Source of the DNA: Candidatus Desulfosporosinus nitrosoreducens
GTDB taxonomy: Bacteria; Bacillota; Desulfitobacteriia; Desulfitobacteriales; Desulfitobacteriaceae
NCBI RefSeq assembly: GCF_030954495.1
Contig: NZ_JAVHUW010000034.1
Location: forward strand, 1 to 64,000
Direction: 5' to 3'
DNA: 64,000 nucleotides
Shown here: positions 27,178 to 36,048 of the stretch, piece after piece
Layout: each line of letters begins with the position of its first letter
How positions within the stretch are numbered: the stretch's first letter is position 1
Notes under the pieces: model-generated
Databases searched by the model: none
Seen by the model: the letters and a program-made list of their open reading frames with translations, nothing else
Told to the model about the DNA's origin: nothing
Position numbers and translations under genes: made by a program

Positions 27178-28389
27178 ATGACGGGAACCTGGATTGAAGT
27201 CGATCTTGATGCTGTCGTGGAGAATTATCAGGAAATTACCAAGCATCTCAGACCTGGAGCGCGCTGCATGGCGGTGGTTAAAGCTGATGCCTATGGCCTG
27301 GGAGCTGTAGAAACGGCAAAAGCTTTGGAACAGGCCGGGTGCGAGGCTTTTGCCGTTACTAAAGTTGATGAAGGTCTTATTTTGAGAGAGCATGGCATCA
27401 AAGGGATTATCTTGGTATTAGGTCCAACGGCTGAAAGAGAATGGCCTCAGGCTATAAAAGCGGAGTTGCAATTGACGCTTTCCGAAATCTCTTGGCTTAA
27501 GGCTTTGAACGAAGCAAGTTTGAAATTGGAACAAGAAGGTTTTCCGAAGGTTAAGGTCCATCTTAAACTGGAGACCGGTATGGGACGAACGGGATTTTGG
27601 CCTGCGGAGCTGGATGAGTTAGCGGAGGCTTTGGCTCAGGCTCCACATATCCAGGTCGTAGGGGCTTACACTCATTTTGCCCGTGCGGCGCAAAGGGACA
27701 AGCAGTATACTTTAAAACAATATGAACAGTTCCAAAGGGCCTTAGGTCGTTTAAAGGCCTTGGGGATTTGCCCGCTTTGGCAGCATGTATGCAATAGTGC
27801 AGCCTTTTTGGACTATCCCGAGTGGCATCATGACTTTGTGCGAATTGGGACATTGCTGATTGGCCATTATCCTGGGCCGGGGTTTGGCGGAAAGGTCAAG
27901 CTGCGGGACCCTTGGGTCGCTAAAAGCAGGATTGTTCAATTGCGTAAAGTACCGAAAGGTACTTATGTGGGATATCAGAGTATTTATCGTACAAAGTCCG
28001 AGACCCAACTGGCGGTGATTCCCGTAGGATATGCGGATGGGTTTGGTCTGGTGCCTCATCTGGTTCCTCAGGGAGGAATTGATTTTTTAAAAATTGTCGT
28101 TAAGAATTTAGCGGCTTTATTTGGCATAACTATTGGCCAGGAACGGGTGGAGCTAAAGGGTCAGTCTGTGCGCGTTGCCGGGAAAATAGGAATGCAGCTC
28201 ACCGTGCTTGATATCGGAATGCTGAAGTGCACTTTAGGTGATGAGGTGGAAATCCCTTTGCGCCGAACATTGGCGAATGCCAGAATCCCTCGAATATATC
28301 GACAGGGCGAACAAATATTGTCAAAACGGGTTATAAAAGAAGGAGTTTTGCCAGCATATACAGAATATTCCTCCATGACAGAAACTTGA
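27178..28389 (+). CDS. alr: Alanine racemase
   Basis: The 403-residue fold-type III PLP enzyme has the PLP lysine in MAVVKADAYGLGA (residue 38 region), GMGRTGF near 137, the catalytic Tyr in TYVGYQSIY and PVGYADG near 280. It supplies D-alanine for peptidoglycan. The C terminus runs about 20 residues past the usual end. It lies 4 bp after the femX-like gene and before spo0F, and is not at this place in Bacillus. Confidence 0.93.
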   Translation: MTGTWIEVDLDAVVENYQEITKHLRPGARCMAVVKADAYGLGAVETAKALEQAGCEAFAVTKVDEGLILREHGIKGIILVLGPTAEREWPQAIKAELQLTLSEISWLKALNEASLKLEQEGFPKVKVHLKLETGMGRTGFWPAELDELAEALAQAPHIQVVGAYTHFARAAQRDKQYTLKQYEQFQRALGRLKALGICPLWQHVCNSAAFLDYPEWHHDFVRIGTLLIGHYPGPGFGGKVKLRDPWVAKSRIVQLRKVPKGTYVGYQSIYRTKSETQLAVIPVGYADGFGLVPHLVPQGGIDFLKIVVKNLAALFGITIGQERVELKGQSVRVAGKIGMQLTVLDIGMLKCTLGDEVEIPLRRTLANARIPRIYRQGEQILSKRVIKEGVLPAYTEYSSMTET

Positions 28390-28407
28390 GGGAAAGGGAT
28401 GTAGCAT

Positions 28408-28773
28408 GTGGCTAAAATTCTTATTGTCGATGATCAACTTGGGGTAAGGCGACTGCTGTTCGAGACCTTTCGAGAGGATCAACATGAGGTTGAAATGGCC
28501 GCTAATGGAGTAGAAGCCCTACGGTTATTTGAATCGTTTGGACCTGATCTTATCTTGATGGATATGAAAATGCCCGGTATGAACGGTTTGGAAACCTTAG
28601 CCCAGATACGCGCCTTGAATCATCAAGTTGGTGTGATTATGATGACAGCCTATGGTGATATCCAAAATATGGAGCAAGCAAAAGATTTGGGAATTCTTTG
28701 TTACATGGGGAAACCCTTTGACTTATTTGAATTGAGAGAGCGGGTTCGAGAGATTTTAGCAACGATTAGTTAA
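28408..28773 (+). CDS. spo0F: Spo0F-like single-domain response regulator
   Basis: This 121-residue receiver domain has the acidic pair in IVDDQ (residues 8-9), the phospho-acceptor Asp in LILMDMKMPG (about 54), Thr in MMTAYGD (about 82) and Lys in YMGKPF (about 104), and no output domain. Position before fba matches Bacillus spo0F, the intermediate of the sporulation phosphorelay. The GTG start lies 10 nt after GAGGGAAAGGGATG. A strong palindromic terminator follows. Confidence 0.9.
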   Translation: MAKILIVDDQLGVRRLLFETFREDQHEVEMAANGVEALRLFESFGPDLILMDMKMPGMNGLETLAQIRALNHQVGVIMMTAYGDIQNMEQAKDLGILCYMGKPFDLFELRERVREILATIS

Positions 28774-28830
28774 CAATATAGTTTTGGCGGATTTGATTCA
28801 ATCTCAGGTTGTCCAGACTATTTCCCCGAT

Positions 28831-28867
28831 TATGGCGGGAGCAATTGCTCCCGCCATAATACTTTTT
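28831..28867 (+). terminator. spo0F terminator
   Basis: TATGGCGGGAGC-aatt-GCTCCCGCCATA is a perfect 12-bp hairpin followed by ATACTTTTTG. Confidence 0.9.
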
Positions 28868-28933
28868 GTTAGCTTTATGGCAGGAAAATCTTTTTACATG
28901 ACGAAGTATAAGCTGTAGGAAGAGGTGGGAAAT

Positions 28934-29620
28934 ATGATTCTAACGACAAACACGACCATAGCAATTCAGTGTTCTCAATGTGGAGAGCTAGAATTTCATG
29001 CCATCTCTCTCTTTGCATTTTCTCAACAAGGACGTAAACTTCTGCATTGTGGTTGCGGCCGACAGCTGGTGTCAGTAGCCAGCCGGAACCGTCAACAATT
29101 CAATATCAGTTATGCTTGTGCTTACTGTGGGGAGACCCATTATTTAAAATTAAACCGTCATGCCATTTGGGGCAAAGAAGCTTTACCGCTTACTTGTCCT
29201 ACAGTGGAAGCTTCGGTCGGATATATTGGTCCAAAGCAGAAAGTTACCCAGGCATGTCATGAACGTGAAAAATCCATTGGGGAATTGGCTTTAGAGTTAG
29301 GTTATCAGGAAGAGTTTGAGAACCCGGAGGCAATGCTTCGGATTTTGGACCACCTTCACTTATTGGCCAAGCAAGGAGATTTAGGCTGTGCCTGTGGCAA
29401 TCATCAGCTATCTTTTGAGTTATTGCCGGATCGGATTGAGTTATATTGTGAATGCTGTGAAGCGGTGGGAGTTATTTATGCGGACAGCGCGGACAATGTG
29501 CGACAGGTTGAAGGCATAAATTCAATGTATCTTGAAGAAAATAAGACTTGGAGAATCAACAGTCCGCTGCGTGGTCAGCATCTCTCTAAAACGAACAAGG
29601 AGGAAGAAAAATGGCGTTAG
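28934..29620 (+). CDS. Unrecognised zinc-ribbon-like protein between spo0F and fba
   Basis: I do not recognise this 228-residue protein. It carries five Cys pairs typical of zinc ribbons or knuckles: CSQC (residues 13-16), HCGC (about 39), CAYC (about 64), CACG (about 155) and CECC (about 178). A helical middle section lies between them. The ATG at 28934 follows AGGAAGAGGTGGG; a GTG three codons earlier is possible. Its 3' end overlaps fba by ten bases, so the two are probably translationally coupled. In Bacillus the neighbouring ywjG is a different family. A nucleic-acid or metal-dependent regulatory role is a guess only. Confidence 0.7.
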   Translation: MILTTNTTIAIQCSQCGELEFHAISLFAFSQQGRKLLHCGCGRQLVSVASRNRQQFNISYACAYCGETHYLKLNRHAIWGKEALPLTCPTVEASVGYIGPKQKVTQACHEREKSIGELALELGYQEEFENPEAMLRILDHLHLLAKQGDLGCACGNHQLSFELLPDRIELYCECCEAVGVIYADSADNVRQVEGINSMYLEENKTWRINSPLRGQHLSKTNKEEEKWR

Positions 29621-30465
29621 TTTCAATGGTAGAGTTATTAGAAAAGGCACAAAAAGAGCATTATGCGGTGGGGGCATTTAATTGTAATAACATGGAAATA
29701 ATTCAGGCAATCGTAGCAGCAGCGGAGGCCGAGCAGGCACCCGTAATCATTCAGGCGAGCCAAGGCGCCATTAAATATGCGGGAATCGAGTACATAACGG
29801 CTTTAACAAAAGTTGCCGCTGAAAAGGCAAAGGTCCCCATTGCCTTGCATTTGGACCATGGTACCAGTTTTGCTCAGGTCATGCAGTGTGCCCGCAACGG
29901 CTTTTCTTCCGTAATGATTGATGGATCGAAGCACCCATTAGAAGATAACATTGCTCTGACGAACAAGGTTATTGAGGCGGTTCGGCCTATGGGGCTTTCT
30001 GTGGAAGCTGAGCTCGGAAAGATCGGAGGGACAGAAGATGACATCACGGTGAGTGAACGTGAGGCCTTGTTTACCGATCCCGCTGAAGCTGAACATTTTG
30101 TTCAGGCCACACAGGTTGACGCCTTAGCCATTGCCATTGGAACTGCCCACGGACAATATAAGGGAATACCAAAACTGGATTTTGAGCGTTTAAGCGAAAT
30201 TGTGAAACGAGTGACAACGCCTATCGTATTGCACGGTTCTTCCGGCGTTCCTGACGAGGCGCTTCGTGAAGCGATTTCCAGAGGAGTCTGCAAAGTTAAC
30301 ATTGATACTAATATTCGGGAAGCCTTTGTTCTGGCATCCCGTCAAGTGCTCAATGCAAGTCCCAAAGAAATTGATCCCAGAAAAATGTTGGGTCCGGCTC
30401 GGGAAGCTGCGACCGCAATCATCCGTGAAAAAATCAGAGTTTTTGGCAGCAACGGAAAAGCTTAA
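29611..30465 (+). CDS. fba: Class II fructose-bisphosphate aldolase
   Basis: The 284-residue protein has the zinc motifs LHLDHGTSF (about residues 80-88), GTAHGQYKG (about 178) and LHGSSGVPDE (about 208). It splits fructose-1,6-bisphosphate in glycolysis and forms it in gluconeogenesis. AAGGAGGAAG before the ATG lies within the preceding gene. tal follows after 21 bp. Confidence 0.95.
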   Translation: MALVSMVELLEKAQKEHYAVGAFNCNNMEIIQAIVAAAEAEQAPVIIQASQGAIKYAGIEYITALTKVAAEKAKVPIALHLDHGTSFAQVMQCARNGFSSVMIDGSKHPLEDNIALTNKVIEAVRPMGLSVEAELGKIGGTEDDITVSEREALFTDPAEAEHFVQATQVDALAIAIGTAHGQYKGIPKLDFERLSEIVKRVTTPIVLHGSSGVPDEALREAISRGVCKVNIDTNIREAFVLASRQVLNASPKEIDPRKMLGPAREAATAIIREKIRVFGSNGKA

Positions 30466-30486
30466 CCCCAGAAAGAAGGTAGAGTC

Positions 30487-31125
30487 ATGCAGTTTTTTTT
30501 AGATACGGCAAATCTTGAAGAGATAAAAAAGGCTTGGGACATGGGAGTGATTGCGGGTCTCACAACAAACCCCAGTTTAGTAGCTAAGGAAGGTAAAGAC
30601 TTTTATGAACTGCTTAACGCGGTCACTGGGATTGTCGATGGTCCGATTAGTGCGGAGGTTATCGCTCTTGATTATGAGGGCATGTTGCGGGAAGCTCGTG
30701 ACCTTGCAGGAATTCATCCCAATATTGTCGTGAAAATACCGATGACTGAGGAAGGGCTTAAGACCGTAAAGACGTTAAGTGCCGAGAATATTAAAACAAA
30801 CGTTACGCTTATCTTTAGCGCGAACCAAGGGCTGCTGGCGGCAAGGGCAGGTGCTACCTATGTCAGTCCGTTTTTAGGACGTCTTGACGATATTGGAGAA
30901 AATGGGCTGAACTTGGTGGCGGATTTGAGCGAGATTTTCCAAGTCCATAATCTTGGAACGAAGATTATTGCTGCAAGTATCCGTAATCCTGTTCATGTTA
31001 CTGAGGCCGCTAAGCTGGGTGCGGATTATGCGACAGTGCCGTTTTCTGTTCTGAGACAATTGTTTCGCCATCCTCTGACGGATGCAGGGATTGAAAAGTT
31101 TCTCGCAGATTGGAAAAAACAATAA
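30487..31125 (+). CDS. tal: Transaldolase, small TalC/FsaA type
   Basis: At 212 residues it belongs to the short transaldolase subfamily. The Schiff-base Lys lies in [12 protein letters not shown] (about residue 83), with [25 protein letters not shown] sequence and FLGRLDD after it. It transfers dihydroxyacetone units in the pentose phosphate pathway; members of this subfamily may instead be fructose-6-phosphate aldolases, and the two are hard to separate. It is in an operon with fba. Confidence 0.9.
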   Translation: MQFFLDTANLEEIKKAWDMGVIAGLTTNPSLVAKEGKDFYELLNAVTGIVDGPISAEVIALDYEGMLREARDLAGIHPNIVVKIPMTEEGLKTVKTLSAENIKTNVTLIFSANQGLLAARAGATYVSPFLGRLDDIGENGLNLVADLSEIFQVHNLGTKIIAASIRNPVHVTEAAKLGADYATVPFSVLRQLFRHPLTDAGIEKFLADWKKQ

Positions 31126-31173
31126 AAAATCAGCTTTGGAAAGCATGAGAATTGTTTCCAAAGGGGTAATGTG

Positions 31174-31218
31174 TGGCATCAGCAAATTCGGCAACGGATT
31201 GGTTGATGCCAACCTTTT
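31174..31218 (+). terminator. Terminator after tal
   Basis: TGGCATCA (31174-31181) pairs with TGATGCCA (31204-31211), then ACCTTTTT. Confidence 0.7.
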
Positions 31219-31389
31219 TATAAAGTTAACTGCAATCTTCTCGTATAGAGCGGTTGAAAACGCTTTAAAAGTATGTCACAATAAGATTGAAAGAGAGTAA
31301 ATGTGATACATATTGAAGCAGAGAGTGCGTATCGAGTTGCTGCAATGTGAATATCTGGACAAGATACAAAATAAGAGGGGGCTATAACA

Positions 31390-32376
31390 TTGGAACGTGA
31401 ACTTACGATGGAATTTGCAAGGGTTACCGAAGCTGCTGCTTTAGCATCGGCGCGCTGGGTAGGACTGGGTGATAAAGAAGCGGCTGATAACGCTGCGGTC
31501 GAAGCAATGCGATCAGTATTTGATACAATTCACATGGATGGAACAGTAGTCATCGGGGAAGGGGAGATGGATGAAGCTCCGATGCTCTACATCGGGGAAC
31601 GCGTTGGCAATGGGGAAAGCCCGGAACTAGACGTTGCCGTAGACCCTTTGGAAGGCACAAATATCGTTGCTAAAGGAGTGGCCGGAGCTATTGCCGTTGT
31701 GGCTATCGCTAAAAAAGGCTGCTTATTGCATGCTCCCGACATGTATATGGACAAAATCGCAGTTGGGCCGGCTGCTGCGGGGAAGATTAGTTTAGACGCA
31801 CCCGTTGCGGAGAACGTTGCCAACGTGGCTAAAGCCTTGGGAAAAAGTATCTGCGACATGACGGTTGTGATCCTGGATCGGCCCCGCCATCAGAAACTGA
31901 TTCAAGAAGTACGCGCCTGCGGGGCAAGGGTTCGGCTCATTACGGACGGGGATGTTTCTCCTGCTGTGGCTTGTGCTTTTGAGGATACCGGGGTGGATAT
32001 GATGATGGGGATAGGCGGAGCGCCGGAAGGGGTTCTGGCCGCCGCCGCCCTGCGCTGTATGGGCGGAGAAATGCAAGGGCGACTGTGGCCGGAAAATGAG
32101 GAGGATGTCGCCAGGGCAAAAGCGCTGGGGATTGAGGATGTTCATAAATTATTGCTCATGGATGATCTGGTGAGCAGTGACGATGTTTTTTTTGCCGCAA
32201 CAGGAATTACGGAAGGTTCTTTGCTGAAGGGTGTAACTTTTACTGCTAAAGGCGCTTTAACCCATACTGTCGTTATCCGGGGGAAATCCGGAACCGTTCG
32301 CTTTATTGAGGCACGTCACCGTTTTGACAAGAAGCCGCAATATGCCATGAAAGGCTGTCTGGACAATCCGGTGTAA
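31390..32376 (+). CDS. glpX: Fructose-1,6-bisphosphatase class II (GlpX)
   Basis: The 328-residue enzyme has the metal-binding GEGEMDEAPML (about residue 58) and DPLEGTNIVAKG (about 88), plus GGAPEGVLAAAALR (about 214), all GlpX signatures. It is the gluconeogenic phosphatase. The TTG start follows AGAGGGGGC by about 9 nt. In Bacillus, rho lies between glpX and rpmE; here it does not. Confidence 0.95.
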   Translation: MERELTMEFARVTEAAALASARWVGLGDKEAADNAAVEAMRSVFDTIHMDGTVVIGEGEMDEAPMLYIGERVGNGESPELDVAVDPLEGTNIVAKGVAGAIAVVAIAKKGCLLHAPDMYMDKIAVGPAAAGKISLDAPVAENVANVAKALGKSICDMTVVILDRPRHQKLIQEVRACGARVRLITDGDVSPAVACAFEDTGVDMMMGIGGAPEGVLAAAALRCMGGEMQGRLWPENEEDVARAKALGIEDVHKLLLMDDLVSSDDVFFAATGITEGSLLKGVTFTAKGALTHTVVIRGKSGTVRFIEARHRFDKKPQYAMKGCLDNPV

Positions 32377-32479
32377 ATTAAACGGTCCGATTGTGAGGAG
32401 AATGCCCTGATTCGGCGAAGGAATATTCATACCTGCGGGTAGTTCTTTTAGCTTTAGATAATATAATGAAGCATTTTCC

Positions 32480-32526
32480 AACAGGAAAGCGACGACTTGG
32501 TCCAGTTACCGGGAGCGTCGCTTTCC
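32480..32526 (+). terminator. Hairpin after glpX
   Basis: CAGGAAAGCGACG (32480-32492) and CGTCGCTTTCCTG (32514-32526) pair perfectly over 13 bp; no clear T run. With the promoter at 32615 it accounts for most of the 347-base gap after glpX. Confidence 0.6.
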
Positions 32527-32614
32527 TGCTCCTTGTAATTTGTTAAAACAAACGAATGATGAATGTAAACTTGCATACAATACCATGGATAGCTAAAAGA
32601 GAGCCTGTGAAGTC

Positions 32615-32644
32615 TTGACCTTACAATATTTCTTATGCTAAAAT
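32615..32644 (+). promoter_or_regulatory. Promoter for rpmE
   Basis: TTGACC (32615-32620), 18 bp, then TAAAAT (32639-32644), 79 bp before the start. Confidence 0.55.
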
Positions 32645-32723
32645 AGTAAGAGTTGACTGGAATCGTGTTATGAACGGGTGCGGCAAAAAGCGCCTCGATC
32701 CAAGTGGGAAAGAAGGTGAAGAC

Positions 32724-32921
32724 ATGAAAGAGAAAATTCACCCGAAATACGAACAAACCACTGTGACATGCGCTTGCGGAGAAGTTATTCACACAGCAAG
32801 CACTAAAAAAGACATCAAAGTGGAAATTTGTTCGAAATGCCATCCCTTTTATACCGGGGTACAGCGGTTTGTTGATGCCGGCGGACGGGTTGATCGGTTT
32901 AAAAAGAAATATGGGATGTAA
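32724..32921 (+). CDS. rpmE: 50S ribosomal protein L31 (zinc-containing form)
   Basis: The 65-residue protein has the four zinc cysteines at 16, 18, 36 and 39 (CAC and CSKC), marking the C+ type of L31. The CHPFYTG and [12 protein letters not shown] segments are typical. The ATG at 32724 with GAAGGTG upstream gives the normal family length; the upstream extension does not. A terminator follows at 32952. Confidence 0.95.
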   Translation: MKEKIHPKYEQTTVTCACGEVIHTASTKKDIKVEICSKCHPFYTGVQRFVDAGGRVDRFKKKYGM

Positions 32922-32951
32922 ACAACGGCCTGCGGTCGTTGCTGGTGGAAG

Positions 32952-32975
32952 AGCAGAGCGCAAGCTCTGCTTTTT
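32952..32975 (+). terminator. rpmE terminator
   Basis: AGCAGAGC-gcaa-GCTCTGCT with TTTT directly after. Confidence 0.9.
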
Positions 32976-33074
32976 GCGTAAATAATGAGGTATCAGGACA
33001 GATAGCACATGTCTCTTGTCAAGAGCATAATTTATTATGGTCCGTAGGAAAACCAAACGTAAGGAGAGCTGAGG

Positions 33075-33965
33075 ATGGGTAGACCAGTCCAATATGGTGG
33101 TCAGGCGGTCATAGAGGGAGTCATGATGCGCGGGCCTCAGGAGAGTGCTATTGCCGTCAGGCTGCCAAACGGCGAGATTGAGGTTACATGTGTCAAAATC
33201 CATCCTTGGGCCACAAGATCAATTTTGAAATTGCCTATAATTCGAGGATTCGTGGCACTTGTAGACTCTTTGATCGTGGGAACGCGTGCCCTGACGTTTT
33301 CGGCTAATCGTTCTATGGGAGAAGAAGAGGGCGAACAAAAGGATGAAGAGCTCGGTTTCTGGGAACTAGCTTTAACGATCGGCTTGGCCTTTGGCTTGGG
33401 GTTGGTGTTTTTTGTCGGTTTGCCAACGGGAATAGCTCATTTGCTCCGAGGAAAAATAACCGGCACTCTTTGGCAAAATCTTTTCGAGGGAGCAATACGT
33501 TTGGCGGTGTTTTTTATTTATATCGTCATGATCTCCCGGCTAAAGGATATTCAAAGGGTCTTCCAATACCACGGCGCTGAGCATAAAGCAATTTTTACCT
33601 ACGAAGCCGGGAAAGACCTGACGGTGGAAAACGCACGTCCCTTTCCCAGACTGCACCCGAGATGCGGTACAAGTTTTCTGCTGATTGTGGTCGTTGTAAG
33701 CATCTTCGTTTTTGCCTTTGTCGGTTTGCATCCCTTGTGGTGGCGCATTCTTTCGCGTATATTGCTGATGCCGTTGGTTGCCGGCCTTGCTTATGAAATC
33801 CTGAAATTTTCGGCACGGCATTTAGAATCGCCCTGGTTTCATTGGCTTATAGTCCCGGGTTTGTTATTGCAAAAGTTAACAACACGCGAGCCAGACGATG
33901 CCCAGCTCGAAGTAGCTTTGGCCTCTTTAAAAGGTGTCTTAGATTCAGGTCAGGAACTTACGTAA
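33075..33965 (+). CDS. DUF1385 membrane protein, YqhQ-like
   Basis: This 296-residue protein starts with the DUF1385 signature YGGQAVIEGVMMRGP. It has about four or five membrane segments between residues 95 and 270 and the conserved YHGAEHK and HPRCGTSFLL motifs. The conserved His, Glu and Cys residues hint at a metal site, but the function is unknown. It lies between rpmE and prfA, an arrangement I regard as common in clostridia. Confidence 0.88.
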   Translation: MGRPVQYGGQAVIEGVMMRGPQESAIAVRLPNGEIEVTCVKIHPWATRSILKLPIIRGFVALVDSLIVGTRALTFSANRSMGEEEGEQKDEELGFWELALTIGLAFGLGLVFFVGLPTGIAHLLRGKITGTLWQNLFEGAIRLAVFFIYIVMISRLKDIQRVFQYHGAEHKAIFTYEAGKDLTVENARPFPRLHPRCGTSFLLIVVVVSIFVFAFVGLHPLWWRILSRILLMPLVAGLAYEILKFSARHLESPWFHWLIVPGLLLQKLTTREPDDAQLEVALASLKGVLDSGQELT

Positions 33966-33979
33966 ATTTTGGGGTGTGA

Positions 33980-35053
33980 ATGATGTTAGAGAAACTTTAT
34001 GAAATAGAACGGAAATATGATGAGCTTACCGAGCTTCTCAGCGACCCGGAGATTATTTCCAATCAGACAGAATGGCAGAAATTTGCCAAAACCCAGGCTG
34101 GAATGACAAATCTTGTTACGGCCTTTCGAGAGTATCAAGATGTTTTGCGTGAATTAGAAGAAACGGAAAATTTGCTGCAAGAAAAGCTCGACCCCGAAAT
34201 GCAGGAAATGGCCGAACAGGAACGAGAGGAATTGCGCGGCCGTTCCCAAGAGCTAGAAGAAACAATGCGTGTCTTACTTTTGCCCAAAGATCCTAATGAC
34301 GAGAAAAATGTCATTATGGAAATTCGCGCGGGAGCAGGTGGTGACGAAGCGGCTCTGTTTGCGGGAGACCTCTATAAGATGTATACTCGCTATGCCGAAG
34401 AGCAGGGGTGGAGAACGGAGGTTCTCAGCGCCAACTATACGGATATCGGCGGCTATAAAGAAATTATCTTTATTGTGGAGGGCTATGGAGCCTACAGTAA
34501 ATTGAAATTCGAAAGCGGGGTTCACCGGGTTCAGCGGATTCCTTCGACGGAGTCCGGCGGAAGAATTCACACGTCTACGGCAACGGTTGCCGTTCTTCCG
34601 GAAGCAGAAGAGGTGGAGGTTTCTATTAATCCCAACGATTTGCGCATTGATATTTTCTGTTCCAGCGGACCGGGGGGCCAGTGTGTCAATACCACTCAAT
34701 CCGCTGTGCGGATTACCCATTTGCCTACGGGAATTATTGCTACGTGTCAGGATGAGAAATCCCAGCTTAAGAATAAAGAAAAGGCCCTGCGCGTATTGCG
34801 TGCTCGCATTTTGGAAAAAGCTCAAGAAGAGGCCATAGGAGAACAGGCCTCTGAACGCCGAAGTCAGGTGGGCACAGGAGACCGGAGTGAACGGATTCGG
34901 ACCTATAACTTTCCTCAAGGACGGGTGACAGACCATCGTATAGGCCTTACCCTGCATCGTCTGGAGACAATTTTAGCGGGAGATATGGAAGAAATCATCC
35001 AGGCCTTAATTACGTCAGACCAAGCCGAACGCTTGAAAAACGAGATAGCTTAG
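33980..35053 (+). CDS. prfA: Peptide chain release factor 1
   Basis: The 357-residue protein has the GGQ catalytic motif in [14 protein letters not shown] (about residue 232) and a stop-recognition region beginning [19 protein letters not shown], the PxT type of RF1. It releases peptides at UAA and UAG. Two ATG codons in tandem begin it (33980, 33983). prmC, which methylates the GGQ glutamine, follows. Confidence 0.96.
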   Translation: MMLEKLYEIERKYDELTELLSDPEIISNQTEWQKFAKTQAGMTNLVTAFREYQDVLRELEETENLLQEKLDPEMQEMAEQEREELRGRSQELEETMRVLLLPKDPNDEKNVIMEIRAGAGGDEAALFAGDLYKMYTRYAEEQGWRTEVLSANYTDIGGYKEIIFIVEGYGAYSKLKFESGVHRVQRIPSTESGGRIHTSTATVAVLPEAEEVEVSINPNDLRIDIFCSSGPGGQCVNTTQSAVRITHLPTGIIATCQDEKSQLKNKEKALRVLRARILEKAQEEAIGEQASERRSQVGTGDRSERIRTYNFPQGRVTDHRIGLTLHRLETILAGDMEEIIQALITSDQAERLKNEIA

Positions 35054-35196
35054 CCTAAATTTATTGCTTTCGGTTTCAGGGGCTGGTTCCCGGAATTAGG
35101 GAGCAATGAAAAATTAAGATGTTAATCGTCAAGAAAAATATGTATTTGGGTTTCTGAATTTCGAATCTCGAATACCGGGCCGGGGGTCTAGCGTCA

Positions 35197-36042
35197 TTGA
35201 ATATACTGGAAGGAATGCGTTGGGGAGAAAAGCAGCTTCTGGCTAAGAAGGTCGATAATCCCCGTTTTGACGCGGATATCTTATTAGCAGGAATTCTCAA
35301 GGTTTCCCGCGACAGACTTTATTTGGAACGGGATCGCTTATTAAAGCAAAATGAAGAAACTGCGTTCAGAGAGTGGATAAGCCGGCGCTCTGAGCATGAG
35401 CCTCTGCAATATATTTTGCAGCGTCAAGAGTTTATGGGCCTTGTGTTTTATGTTGATGAACGAGTGTTAATTCCTCGTGCGGACAGTGAGATTCTGGTGG
35501 AAAAGTGGCTTGAACTGGTGCACTTAGACGAAGCGCGAGGGTTGAAGCCGAACACGAAAGTTGCTGATCTCTGTACCGGAAGCGGAGCACTTGCTATTTC
35601 CATGGCGCATTATTTTTCTGGTTCAAAGGTGGTAGGCACAGACCTTTCTCCGGATGCTTTAGCGGTGGCGCGTCAGAATGGGGTCAACCTGGGTGTCGCA
35701 GTGGAATGGCGCCAAGGAGATTTTACGGCGCCGATCCGGGAAGAGAAGTGGGATTGGATCGTTTCCAATCCCCCCTATGTCTCAAGAGATGATTATCTCC
35801 TGTGTGCTCCGGAGATCTTGCGCGAACCATCCATGGCTTTTTTAGGTGGACAAGATGGTTTGGAGTTTTATCGCCGACTGGCTGAAGAAGCCGGGTTTCT
35901 TTTGAATCAGGAAGGTAAAATTTTGTTGGAAATCGGATGGGATCAAGCGGAATCTGTCGGGGAAATTTTTCAAAAGAGGGGTTTCGCTACCCAGGTCTTC
36001 CCGGACTTAGCAGGACGGGACCGGGTGATCTTAGCGAGGTGA
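35197..36042 (+). CDS. prmC: Release factor glutamine methyltransferase
   Basis: The 281-residue enzyme has an N-terminal helical domain, an S-adenosylmethionine loop DLCTGSGALAISMA (about residue 125) and the NPPY catalytic motif in VSNPPYVSRDD (about 189). It methylates the Gln of GGQ in PrfA. A TTG start is chosen behind GGGGGT; an ATG six codons on (35215) is possible. It precedes the tsaC-like gene by 6 bp. Confidence 0.95.
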   Translation: MNILEGMRWGEKQLLAKKVDNPRFDADILLAGILKVSRDRLYLERDRLLKQNEETAFREWISRRSEHEPLQYILQRQEFMGLVFYVDERVLIPRADSEILVEKWLELVHLDEARGLKPNTKVADLCTGSGALAISMAHYFSGSKVVGTDLSPDALAVARQNGVNLGVAVEWRQGDFTAPIREEKWDWIVSNPPYVSRDDYLLCAPEILREPSMAFLGGQDGLEFYRRLAEEAGFLLNQEGKILLEIGWDQAESVGEIFQKRGFATQVFPDLAGRDRVILAR

Positions 36043-36048
36043 ACGTCA

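Noticed and set aside
32454..33203. 249-residue minus-strand ORF
   Set aside because: It lies across rpmE, its terminator and the start of the DUF1385 gene. The composition is unlike a real protein and there is no ribosome site.
34274..34957. 227-residue minus-strand ORF inside prfA
   Set aside because: Shadow of the well-supported prfA frame.
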